NCBI GenBank assembly: GCA_963402885.1
Contig: OY727093.1
Coordinates: 24,055,409-24,119,408 of the forward strand
Source of the DNA: Antedon bifida
Lineage: Eukaryota > Echinodermata > Crinoidea > Comatulida > Antedonidae
Direction of reading: 5' to 3'
DNA length: 64,000 nucleotides
Positions 40,501 to 50,787 of this stretch are shown here, in pieces. A model generated the notes under the pieces. That model was given only the letters and a program-made list of their open reading frames with translations. It had not been told where the DNA came from and did not search any database. A program made the position numbers and the translations under genes. Each line of letters begins with the position of its first letter. Position 1 is the stretch's first letter.

Positions 40501-40849
40501 ACCACACTCTCTCTGATCCAGCAGCAGGGCCTAAAATAAAAAAAAATTTACAGTAGGCCTAACTAATTTACACTTACAAATAATAAATATACTACTATAT
40601 AAATAGACAGAACAAAAAGAATCAATTATTAGTACAATATAAAACAAAAATGAACCGTCTTTTTAGACGTTAAACCTACTCTCTGTCTGGGCGTTGATTT
40701 CCAAGACAAATTTACCCTGGTGAGTTGCCCATCTATTCACCAAAATCATCTCTCTTCCGGTATTAAGGCTACATCCGAGTACCCAAACTTAAACATCAAA
40801 CACTAGGTAAAGAAAACTATTAATTTGGTATTACATTTGAGAGACTTAC
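37568..40849 (-). other. Beta-catenin 5' UTR intron (proposed)
   Basis: A 3.3-kb interval between the proposed non-coding exon 1 donor and the first coding exon acceptor. A large first intron is usual for this gene. A further possible untranslated exon after TTTATTTTAG lies near 40460-40530 but has no clear donor. The open frames here have no domain. Confidence 0.5.
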
Positions 40850-40990
40850 CTTGAGTAAATGGCCTAAACAGACCTTGTCCTTTGAGAAATGTTTAAGTGC
40901 TTAAAATTGTTAATTTTGTATAATATTCTTGATAAAATGAAGAAAAATCACTACCACCACACACTGAGCGACGCAACTGAACAATAATCA
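40850..40990 (-). other. Proposed non-coding exon 1 of beta-catenin
   Basis: On the minus strand the sequence runs from a promoter-like patch near 40990 to a strong donor (CTCAAG before GTAAGTCTC; GT at 40849-40848). It contains no long open frame. It is assigned to beta-catenin by position and orientation only. Confidence 0.5.
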
Positions 40991-41020
40991 AGATGGCGAA
41001 TTTAATCTACATACGCCAAT
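40989..41020 (-). promoter_or_regulatory. YY1 site and inverted CCAAT box, likely promoter
   Basis: CAAGATGGCG at 40989-40998 reads CGCCATCTTG on the gene strand, the YY1 consensus often found at or just after animal transcription starts. CCAAT at 41016-41020 (ATTGG on the gene strand) lies about 20 bp upstream. The local GC content is higher than its surroundings. Together they mark a plausible start for beta-catenin. Confidence 0.5.
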
Positions 41021-43647
41021 CGGTGGTGAAGTAAAACCGCGAATATGATTCGCGATAAGAAATAGTTCCACTTTGTTAATTTATTTTTTTCAATATATTA
41101 TTTCAATAACTGTTAATGTTAATACTACGCATATATTGTATTTTCACAATCTGTATATAATTGCATATTTTCTTTAATTCATACATTTTAAACAAATAAA
41201 AAGTGATGTTTACAAAATGACGAAAAGCAGTAAAGTGGTCTCTTTTTGTATTGTTTGTATTGTACCTGTTTTAGTCATTGTAATGGAATGTCTATTATAA
41301 ATATAGCTGTTTGTTAAATCGCTTTTGTTTTAAATTAGAGTTAATATTACGTACATACAGGTCTAATCTCATCGTAATAAAACCCTATTTCTGTACAAAT
41401 TAAAAATAACCCTGTATACATTGTAAGTATACTTATATTTTTAATAACAGCCACAACAATTTTGACTTAATGTTTGTATAGAGGTCGCTGTTCCATTTTT
41501 ATAACGGTCAACTACCTTGAGGTACATTAATCTCACCTTTATTCCTGGTAAAAACGAAACCGGATCTCTGATTCGCCCCCGCACAAATACAAATACGCAA
41601 TATTTTACATAACAACAATGGCTTATTATAATTATTTGTTTGCAAATGGATGGCAATTGCGAATGGCCTTCTGCTTTAAGTTTATTTCATGATTTTTTTT
41701 GTGATTTTTTTGTCAAAGGGTCAGAAAATATTCTTTTTTTTCTGTAAAATCCTGTAATTTTGTAAATATAATTAAAATATGATATTTCTGATTAAATGTG
41801 AATGACCAGTTATTAAAGGTTTAAAAATTGCACACGTTTTGCAATTATGGGGCTCTCTGTTTATATAAACAAAATCTTTCGGTTTGATAATAAGAGTATT
41901 AATAGTATAGTTAGTATCCAAATGATTACCTGCTGGTGATATGGCCTATGTATGTCGGCGTATAGGGTGTAGGCCTACTTTTCACAAGTCGGGTTTTTTT
42001 TCTTTTACACGAATTGTTTGTAGACCTTATCTTTCGACCACGGTTCATTAAAAGTATGCAATTTAATTATTAAAATCACAATGTAGTATTAAAAGGTTTT
42101 ACAACTTGTTTAGCCTATTGTTATGATTAGTTACTATTACTTAAAATATTAAGAAAAACAATATTATTTATTTTTTATTACTTTTTTATTTTTAACTAAA
42201 TAATTTTTTTCTTTTAATCATTCAAATTATATTTTATATTTATTTGTAATTATATTAAAGGAAAGTCTTGTTCGCGTCTGACAAGGGATTTGTTTTCTTT
42301 GTACTGTTATTTTTTATGCCGAAATTGTATCAATTATTATTTTGTTTAAACCTCGAAGGGCTGTAAACAAGATCAAGGAAACGTGATAGTCATGCCAGCA
42401 CCCAATCGAAGTAAGTAGGCCTCGTCGTAACCAGGGTTAGCACAAATTGATTCGCGGCCTTCTCAGATTAGGCCTAACCTAAATCCTCACAAGATAAGGT
42501 GTGATTGTTACCAGTACTTTCAATTACTATGATACAATACCGGTTTTGTAGTTGACCAGATCGATTATTTTCAGCTTAATTAGTTGTTCTCTTACAGTAG
42601 ACACTGGATAACTTTTAGCCAATCAGATGCCAGTATATTAATTTATGAACGCGCCTCTAGAAACGCTCTAGAGTAACCCAGGAAAACAAACAATTTAACA
42701 GACAACTTTGAAGAGAAAAAAATTAGGAAAAAAAAGTTGTAAAACGATACGTAAATCACATTCAGTTCCTCCTTTGTTCTAAACTAAGTGCTTTGTATTT
42801 TTCATATTATTAACAAACAGGTAAAATATAAATAGTTGCAACCATTATAATAACAATAGGCGCAGAAATAGGCATAACCATTATTAGGTATCTTAGAAAA
42901 ACAAGGTTTCTTGTTTCATGCAAGATCCCAAAGAAACAAAGATAAACAAACATTCAGAAAGAATTGCTTTTACATCATTTCAATTAAAACATGTATATAC
43001 ATCTGCAATTTATTTCTGGCTTTCTTTACTTTATCTTATAATAATTTACCAACTAGACTCCAGAAAGAAACACAAACATAATAATACATTTAAACTTAAG
43101 TTGAAAAGATGTATTTTTTATGACATTATTCGATTTTATAGTATATTATATTGATTCTGATTTTCCAAATTAAGTAAGATGTATTGTCCCCCAACATGAA
43201 AAATTAAGATTAATTATATCAGGTTTTGAATAGGTTATATTGTAGTTTTATTAAATTTAATCACTTTCGTAGAAAAACCGGGGCAAAAAAATTGACAAAA
43301 TAAATGGTTAAATGCAATCAAAAACCCATTGGCTGGAAGCCAATTTGACTATTTTTGTTTTGCTTTTAAATTACAGTTTTTTCAGGTAAATACTGTATAT
43401 TTTTTTTCTATCCAATTTTTGGTCAACATGGATAACTATTATATGACATTACTATGGCATATTCAACAAAACATTTTTAAAGAATTATTTTTTTCAGGGG
43501 GACAATACATTTTTAATTTTAATAATGATTGCTTGTTTATTGTTAATTGTTGCAATGTATTTTAATTCAAGAGGAACCCTGAATTCCACTGGGCTAAACA
43601 GGAAGATTTACGTTCTTTAAAGATGGTTGAAATCAAAAAATTAAAAT
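41021..43647. other. Intergenic between beta-catenin and PDE12
   Basis: AT-rich. Holds two AGGCCT-rich spots (41965, 42415) and short open frames without domains. An ATG-initiated six-codon stretch ending at GTAAGT (42391-42412) was considered as a plus-strand first exon and not accepted. Confidence 0.5.
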
Positions 43648-44140
43648 GGTTTTGATTTAGCTTTTTACTTATTTTATTTGTATCTCCATTGAGACCCATC
43701 CACTGATACCCACAAAATTATTTCATTAATTTTTCTTCTTATTTATAATATAAATCAGTAACAAATACTTTTAAAATTATTTTATTAGTATCTCCATTGA
43801 GACCCATCCACGGATACCAACAAAATTGTTTCAGTTATTTGTTTATTTATAATATAAATTGTATCAATAAAGCAGAAACAAATACTTTTAAAATTACTTT
43901 TATTTACCAGTGTTATAATATATTCAAAACAATTTACTGTCTTGGTTTTGATTTAGCTTTTTACTTATTTTATTAGTATCTCCACTGAGACCCATCCACG
44001 GATACCAACAAAATTGTTTCAGTTATTTGTCTTTTTATTTATAATATAAATTGTATCAATAAAGCAGAAACAAATACTTTTAAAATTACTTTTTATTTAC
44101 CAATGTTATAATATATTCAAAACAATTTACTGTTTTGAGT
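43648..44140 (+). repeat. Three tandem units, full unit about 188 bp
   Basis: GTATCTCCAYTGAGACCCAT starts at 43680, 43788 and 43976, each followed by CCACNGATACCNACAAAATT and TTTATAATATAAAT. GGTTTTGATTTAGC precedes the first and third units. Unit 1 lacks most of its right half; units 2 and 3 are nearly complete. The array lies just downstream of the PDE12 stop codon and probably contributes its 3' UTR. Confidence 0.8.
44092..44097 (-). terminator. Candidate PDE12 polyadenylation signal
   Basis: AATAAA on the gene strand, about 175 bp after the stop codon and inside the tandem repeat, so equivalent signals recur in the other units (near 43898 and 44034). Confidence 0.35.
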
Positions 44141-44271
44141 CTTTGTTACTTAAAAGCAAAAAAAAGTATTTCCATCAATGTCTATTTCATTTTACTTTTT
44201 AAACAAAAAATTAAAGGAATAATATTTTGATATAAAGTTCTTTTAATTTTTTTCTTTCATTGGTTTTACTG

Positions 44272-44540
44272 TTATGCATCTTTCCACTTAAGGTCACTAA
44301 CTAATGCCAAGTGGTCAGATGGGAAGACCTGACTTGGTAAAGCTGTATGCTGGACGACATCAGAATGTTCCGGTAATGGCACCTCTTGCTCAACATCAAG
44401 ATACTGGTGATCATAGAAGATGTAGTCAAGAACACCCTGGAATCCAGATACATAGTTTGTGTATTTTGCTGACGAGTAACACCTGTTCAGCTTTAAGCTA
44501 TGGCTTATGGCCAAACCACCACAAAATTCTTCTTTTCCAC
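44272..44540 (-). CDS. PDE12: PDE12 exon 7 (C-terminus)
   Basis: Completes codon 556 and runs to 644, stop TAA at 44272-44274. Holds YTNYVSGFQGVLDYIFYD and the catalytic SDHLAL near the end. Acceptor TTTTTAG. Confidence 0.96.
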
Positions 44541-47500
44541 CTAAAAATAAATAACATCATTATGCAAATTTTGTGTCTTTAATCATCTACAAAGTAACAT
44601 GATATAGAGAAACTGAACTGTTGAAATAATTTTATTTGGATCCTAATATTATAGAAGATAAATTTTTCTTTTTTGTTGATCCAATATATAAATATTGGAT
44701 CAACCAAAAACTTCTTCTGTTTTATGATTCAAAAGATTCTCCCTGCTAAACTGAAAAAAAGATAGATCGAAATGCTCAAAATGGCCTAAAATGTTATCAA
44801 ATGGTGATTTGAGGCTATTTTCAAGTGCACTTTTGATGTTTTTCTGTCAAAAATATGTACAATAATTTGCCGAAATGATCAAAATTGCCTAAAACATATC
44901 CAAATGGGATTTAAGGCTATTGAACTCTGATGTTTTTGTTTCAAAAAGTTTACATTTGTCAAAATGCATGAAATGGCCTCAAATGATCCTAAAAACGATT
45001 TGACGCCATTCTGTACACTTATGTTAAACTAGGTTAATCATAAATATGTAATCAATCACAAGCTAAAAACAAAAAAATATCAAAACATAGGGTATTCCTT
45101 AGTTTTAATTGACAAAAACTTTACATAGCTAGACTATGTACAGTATACTATGCATGCTTCTTCAATATACTTACTTGAATACCAATCAGCTGCATACTTA
45201 GCCACACTACCTGTTGAGACCAACTCAAATGCACCTGCACCAGGTGTGCTGTTAAGATCACAACAGAATATCACTGCCAGGTTATCACAGCCATGCTGAA
45301 ATAAGATAGAATATCTATTTGACTGATAATTTACCAATAAAAAAAAAACTAATATTGCTGTTAGGTTGTTACACTGATAGAACTAAAGAACATATATTTG
45401 TGTTTTACAGGTAGCAGGGACGATTAAGCCTAGGGATGATTTGGCCTGGGAAGATCGGCCCAGGGATGATTCGGCCTGGGACGATTTGTTTTTTGTTTGT
45501 TTTATTTGGTACAATCAACATACCAAGGATTACCCAAAAAGCTAAAAAAAGCTTATTTCCAATGGGGGCCTTATAACAAAAACATAGAAAAATTCACAAA
45601 ATATAGCAGATTCAGCCCAGGGATGATTCGGCCTGGGACGATTCGGCCCAATTAATATTGTTGACATTGCAATGCTTTTATTTAATTTTCAGAAAGACTT
45701 TTGGGGTAGTACTATTATAGATGACAATGCAATAAAGCAAAAATAAATGGAAAGCTGACTTGCTTTAAAAATATAGAGCTTAAAAATCCCACTATGATGC
45801 AACGCAAGACGCAATGCAAGCGAGTTGACCAATGACAAGCGACAGTTTGAATAGTCCATCATTTGTGATTGGTCAAATCCTTTACATTGCATTACGTCGT
45901 TGTGTTGCGTGGGAACCAAGCATTAGTTTTAATTGAGTAATCAACAAACTGTTTTTAACAAAAACTGATATTGGAATCAACTGGATGTACAAGATGCAAC
46001 CATTATTGTATGACGGTGGGGACACAAACTTGTGGAAAATGCATTAAATTTATTACGGCTGTGTTTTAAAAACTATTTCACCAATGAATTATTTCTGTAA
46101 GTTGAATGATGAAAGTACTTTCTCTGAAACTGCTTGCAAAAATGTCTTCATTTTCCCACACTATGCGTATGGTTTCTTGATGTGAAAAAGATAATTAATG
46201 AAGTTATCATTGTCAGTAAATCAACACCATTTGTTACAAGGTTGCACTCTGTAAGCCTACCTGTTCTTTGTAAATCTTCTTCAGATGTTCCAAGTGATGT
46301 GTTATGATAGCTGTCTGAATGAGTCTTACATGGCCAGCACGTGGGTGAAAGTACAAATGAGTGTTGGCGACGCATATCTTACGCGAGGGGTTAGCTATCT
46401 CCTCAAAAACTGCCACCTAGAAATAGACACATTAATAGTAAGGATACAGTATGGTTAAGCAGTTATTCTATAAAGTTATTCCTGAATAAGACTTTTCAGC
46501 CACCAGCAAGCATGCAGGAGACATGGACAATGTGTACTTAAAAAACAAAATAACAGTACTGTGAACATGGACCCATGCTGTGAACATACTTTATCAGTGA
46601 AGTTAACTATACATGGTTTCATTCGAGTAAGACGTATTAACTCCGAGCTAATATTGCTTTCAATGAGAAACGCATATTGGATTTGTAAAATGGCATACTC
46701 TCTTCACAAAGACATCCACCTGGCCCTTGAATGCAGTTTAATACGAAGCTCAAGTTTGCTGGTTGTAATTTTTATTAATAGTTACTTTGTAATTTGTTTA
46801 GGCTTGATCTGCCAATCTCTGTAAATTCAACTTCTTTTAATTTGTTTGCTTGCTAGTTGGCTTATTTTGCTTGTTAGATTTTTTATAAATATCACAGTTT
46901 TTAGCCCTGCACATGATTACCAATTGGTTAACTTTTTAAAATCTTAATTTCTTTGTATAACCTTATACAATATTAATCATTTTTCCAATATTATATTATT
47001 ACAGTACCTGAACTACAGAGGACCTGGAAGTGATTCGTTTCAACATTCCTTCATTATTTGAAACAGCTTTCCGGAGATAATCATACAGGCCATCTGCTTG
47101 AAATGCTTGAGAAAGAACAATATCATGACTTTCTATAAACCTGTAACAATAACAAAGAAAAAACATAGTGAAACAGGTGTTGGTACAGTAGACTTGTTTC
47201 TAAAAATAAATGCCTAGTACAGTACTGTATATTACCGTATTTAATTGAATAAAGATATTTATATTTTGTCTTAACCTAAATTTGGATTAGGCCCTCCACA
47301 GACCCACGGCAGCCAGCAGTGCCTACCTACCAGATCAGCACACCAGGAGACGATTCCCTACTTTTTGCGAATAGTGTACCAAGTTCTTTAACGTGCACTA
47401 TGTACTATGTGAGAGTAAAGCATCTTGCCTAAGGGTACAGTTAATATAGTACAGATAAATGGCCCTCTTGAATACGCCTTTTGTCACATGCATACAGTAT

Positions 47501-50500
47501 ACACACAATGTATCAAAACACACTTCTATTGGTAGTAGAATTCATTGACTGCCATGATCTACAATTTACTTTGATTTTGATACAATTTGTACTCTATTTT
47601 ATCAAAAAATATAACGCCTCCCTCGAATAAACGTCTCCCTAAAATTTATTTGCATAATTTCCACTATTTGTTTTATTTCTTTTTGTAAATACAGTACTGT
47701 AGGTGAAGCATACACCAGACATTACCTAGATGTAATTTAATGACATCACAAAGGCATATCAAATCTTGAGTTATCTCTATCTTCAATATGGGCTGAAACA
47801 TTAAAAGATACATTGTCCCCCTAAAATTAAAATCAGTTTCTGATTTATTACCTTAGTTTTGATGTTCTATAAAAAATAGCTTCTCCTTCTGGTTGTAAAT
47901 GCTTATAGCATATTAAGCCTTCCAAACCCTGCGATTTCAATGTTGGAACTAGTGAATTCTCAAACAACCTCTTGCCTGTCTCCTGCAGACAGATTAAATC
48001 ACCATTGTAGCCTGTAACAAATAAATAATAAAAATGTAGAATTATAATAGATTCAAACATGCAGTGTAGTATTACACCTTAAACAATGAATTAACCATAA
48101 TAGCTAGAGTATGTGACTATCTTATGTTCAGTTGACATGAAATCTACTATTGGAAATAAAGCAATAAATAAAACAGCATTATTGAAGAGTTTTTTGTTCT
48201 TCAATGTTGTCGGACATTTCAAGTACAGCAAAGTCCTTACATTTTATAACCAAAAAAGTAAATTGATAGGAAGACCGAGCCCAAATATACTCCAGAGAAC
48301 TATAAACGCTAGTCAACTAGACCGAGAAGACTATATAAGGAAGTGCTTCCAGCATCTTTTATAGAAGACAATAACTACCATGTCCAGTAGTCATTAAGTT
48401 GATTAATTTGTATGTCTTGATGTTTAATTTTAAATGTAAATAGGCTGGGTAATCATCAGGAATAGTCCTGAACAGGGAGATGAGCGCCCCTGCCCACCGA
48501 TGAGTTTCGGGATCCCTTTGACCCGGAGGGAGAGTACCCACGTCAGGGTCCCTACCTAGGGTTACAGGTCCCAGGTTTTTATTAATTAGTGTTCCATGAC
48601 CTTCTCATCAAAATTAATGTCTCTCATTGTTGTGCTATGTCAACATAATGTCAATGACGGTGAAATGTCCCCAATAATGGGGATAGCTATGCAAACAAGT
48701 AACAAACACATTTTACAGGCCTTACTCTTTGCTTCTGTATCAATATCCAAATAGATAATATACTTTATTTATTTTTCTTTAGGATAATCTCCCATTTCTG
48801 GTCTCACACATTCATTGCAAGGATTGGCCAATGACAAAACTAAGGGCCCGTCTGCAAATTAGAATTTACTGTAATGGTCGCATGTGGCTTCCCTTGGGTA
48901 TAAAATTTGAGATAAAACAGCTGTTTTAAAAACCTGCTGTACCTCAGTTGGTGGATTTTTCAAACACAGCTTAAACCACCATAAGACGATTAAGATAAGG
49001 AGCAAGTTGACCTTATGTTGTTAAAAAGATGTATGAAATATGATTTTTTATGAATTTTACTCGAGTTTACACTCATTTGTAATTTTTGTCATCCGAACGG
49101 TTTGTCTTATTAGTCCCTATAGTAATTTTAGGTTACACGTTTTACAGTCCGAAAACAACCAAAGTGTTGACTACTTTACCTCTGATTTCTTTTAAGAGTA
49201 ACTGTTCTCGATAATCTATGTGGAGAATATCAGGTGGGCAATATGAGAAGAGAACATCTCTAGCAAAATCTGAATCAGCATACAAGTCCGCCAATATGTT
49301 ATAAGATACAACTCTTAAGCTGCAAAAAGAACAAATATTTATAAATATTGTATATTCAATATACAGTATAAACTGTGAACAAATTAAATAATTGCACAAA
49401 ACAGAAAAGAATGTAGAGATCTTGTGAGGTGTATTTTGAGGGCAGACCAGGCAGAGAAGCATATGGACCTCTGTGAATATAAAGTGTATATAAATAGTAT
49501 GTTATATTATTTTTATGGATAAATTTATGGTAAATTTAATGATTTACATTTAAATTGTAACCTAGATTTTATTTATGACCAAAGGTTGCGATATGGTTTT
49601 CAAATAGAAAAATAAATTTTAAAATTTATACATTAGTTTATGAATATTTCTGATGATACATTATGTATGGATACATAATGAATATTTCTGATGATCTCTG
49701 GAACATTTTGTTAACAATACCACAAAGAACTGGCAGCAATGTTCAGTGAATAGTGTGACCTATAATATTAAAGAGCATCAGAAGGATAATAAATAAAACA
49801 TAATTTAATATTGATTTCTATTTTTCATTACCTGTTGGGTGGTGTAACCTTAGCAGTAAAGCTCTGCCTCTTTTCAAATGGGAATGTAGATGCTGAACGT
49901 ACAGGATTTTTAAGAAAACATTTTGCAGTTACTCCAATATCGGAACTAGATTTAGGGGTACAATCAAGTTTTAGCAAAAAACCATCATCCATTTTAGAAG
50001 GTACATACACTTTTTCAGTGCTCACTTTTTCCCAATGACTTACACTAGGTTCGTTAGCATTAGTACTATTTTCAGATGTATCTTCACGTCGTTTTTTCTT
50101 TAAAACTTTACTATCATCTTCGACTTCTTCAGTCGACTTTACGATAGTAGAGGGATCAGCAGGACAACCACGGTACCATACATACTCTGCATCTTCTGCA
50201 AACTCGAACGACACCCTTGGAAACACGGGGCAGCTTATAACTGCACAACGTGGTAACGACAAGTTTGTAACTGTTGGTGAATTTCGATGAACAGAATATT
50301 TAAAAGATCCTACATTCAGAACCGATCCAAACTGCCAAGCTTCGCTATTTGTTGATGATAAATCCACTTCTTTACCAAAAGAATTGCACAGTGAAACTAG
50401 GAGTAAATCTTTGTGATTTTCTCCAGACTGGGTTTGATCTTGTTTTAACTTCTTGTTTGATCGTTTACCGATAATTTTGGATTTTTTAAGAATTGATGAA

Positions 50501-50787
50501 CGAATTCTGTTTAAAGATCTCTCTAATTGTTCATTTTTATCACGTTGTAAACACAAGTTCATATCCTCATAAACAAATGCTATACTCATCGCTTCGTCCT
50601 GTTCTTCTACACAACGAACATTTACTCTTTCCATGTTTAGGATAGCCCTAGGCCTAGGCCTTAGAAGAACACTTGCGACAGGTGACAGCCAGCTGCTCTC
50701 GGTCGGCGATGTTTTTCTCTGAAACTTCAATCGGACGGGCCTAGGAATAATAATAGATAATACGGCTCGTTTCAGAAAGCCAGTCAT
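44272..50787 (-). CDS. PDE12: 2',5'-phosphodiesterase 12 gene, seven exons
   Basis: PDE12 is a Mg-dependent exonuclease of the endonuclease/exonuclease/phosphatase fold that degrades 2',5'-oligoadenylates and deadenylates mitochondrial RNA. Seven exons join to 1935 nt, 644 residues (human 609). Residues 1-51 are Arg/Lys-rich with one acidic residue, fitting a mitochondrial presequence; a second Met at 52 (MERVNVRC) aligns with an internal human Met. The N-terminal half holds conserved AWQFGSVL and LPRCAVISCPVFPRVSFEF segments. The catalytic half has RVVSYNILAD, ICLQE (metal-binding Glu376), ICVANTHLY, FCCDLNS (Asp528, Asn530), TNYVSGFQGVLDYIF and SDHLALVSDLKWK (His632). All introns are GT-AG and in phase. 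No lesion is seen. Confidence 0.96.
44541..45174 (-). other. PDE12 intron 6
   Basis: A 634-bp GT-AG intron (donor GTAAGT). Between about 44750 and 45010 there are loosely repeated CAAAATGGCCTAAAA / AAATGATCCTAAAA words, probably a decayed short repeat. Confidence 0.8.
45175..45295 (-). CDS. PDE12: PDE12 exon 6
   Basis: Residues 516-555 plus one base: NLAVIFCCDLNSTPGAGAF, with the catalytic Asp and Asn. The usual Gly before the Asp is Cys here. Confidence 0.95.
45416..45650 (+). repeat. Interrupted GGGAYGATTCGGCC minisatellite
   Basis: Five degenerate 14-16-bp units (GGGACGATTAAGCC, GGGATGATTTGGCC, GGGAAGATCGGCC, GGGATGATTCGGCC, GGGACGATTTG) occupy 45416-45489, and two more occupy 45619-45649 after a 125-bp AT-rich interruption. 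Lies in PDE12 intron 5. Confidence 0.8.
45778..45926. mobile_element. GCAACGCAA-type MITE, copy 1
   Basis: Left arm AAAAATCCCACTATGATGC and AACGCAAGACGCAATGCAAG pair imperfectly with the right arm, which reads AATGCTTGGTTCCCACGC and AACACAACGACGTAATGCAA when reverse complemented. Inner arms GTTGACCAATGACAAGCGAC and its near-complement add to the hairpin. A relative is at 61577-61720. Confidence 0.7.
46261..46416 (-). CDS. PDE12: PDE12 exon 5
   Basis: Residues 464-515: VAVFEEIANPSRKICVANTH then LYFHPRAGHVRLIQTAI. Phase 0 at both ends; donor GTAGGC. Confidence 0.96.
46417..47007 (-). other. PDE12 intron 4
   Basis: A 591-bp GT-AG intron, donor GTACTG. The 87-codon plus-strand frame at 46561-46824 has no domain and is not accepted as a gene. 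Confidence 0.85.
47008..47140 (-). CDS. PDE12: PDE12 exon 4
   Basis: Completes codon 419 and runs to 463: FIESHDIVLSQAF, GLYDYLRKAV, ITSRSSVVQ. The reading frame enters in phase 2 and leaves in phase 0. Confidence 0.95.
47285..47460. repeat. Probable dispersed repeat
   Basis: A locally GC-richer block in PDE12 intron 3 containing ACGATTCCCTACTTTTTGCG, AATAGTG and TTCTTTAACGTGCACTA. The wording resembles a repeat I associate with several invertebrate genomes. I see no second copy in this window, so this rests on recollection of pattern. Confidence 0.35.
47852..48011 (-). CDS. PDE12: PDE12 exon 3
   Basis: Completes codon 366 and runs to 418 plus two bases: GYNGDLICLQETGKRLFE and GEAIFYRTSKL. 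Includes the metal-binding Glu376 of LQE. Confidence 0.96.
48012..49179 (-). other. PDE12 intron 2
   Basis: A 1168-bp GT-AG intron. The segment 48110-48590 differs from its surroundings: an 83-codon frame ending in an Arg-rich stretch, followed by a GC-rich block with GGGTCCCTACCTAGGGTTAC and two GTCCC motifs. It could be a retroelement fragment, but I cannot name it. Confidence 0.75.
49180..49319 (-). CDS. PDE12: PDE12 exon 2
   Basis: Completes codon 319 and runs to 365 plus one base: RVVSYNILADLYADSDFARD, SYCPPDILHIDYREQLLLKE. This opens the nuclease domain. Confidence 0.96.
49832..50787 (-). CDS. PDE12: PDE12 exon 1 with start codon
   Basis: Residues 1-318 plus two bases in one 956-nt exon, as in other PDE12 genes where most of the N-terminal half is a single exon. 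The upstream ATG (50787) is chosen because it adds a basic presequence suited to mitochondrial import; the ATG of Met52 could give a shorter form. Ends VTPPN before GTAATG. Confidence 0.93.

Larger units (their letters stand above)
45296..46260 (-). other. PDE12 intron 5
   Basis: A 965-bp GT-AG intron that contains the GGGAYGATTCGGCC minisatellite and a GCAACGCAA-type MITE. Confidence 0.9.

Noticed and set aside
41441-41656. 71-codon minus-strand frame between the two genes
   Set aside because: No domain, no splice partners, and composition typical of chance frames.
42391-42412. ATG CCA GCA CCC AAT CGA A before GTAAGT on plus, looking like a first coding exon
   Set aside because: Only six codons, no matching downstream plus-strand exon was found in the window, and such a match is expected by chance in 64 kb.
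44304-44582. 92-codon plus-strand frame
   Set aside because: Antisense shadow of PDE12 exon 7.
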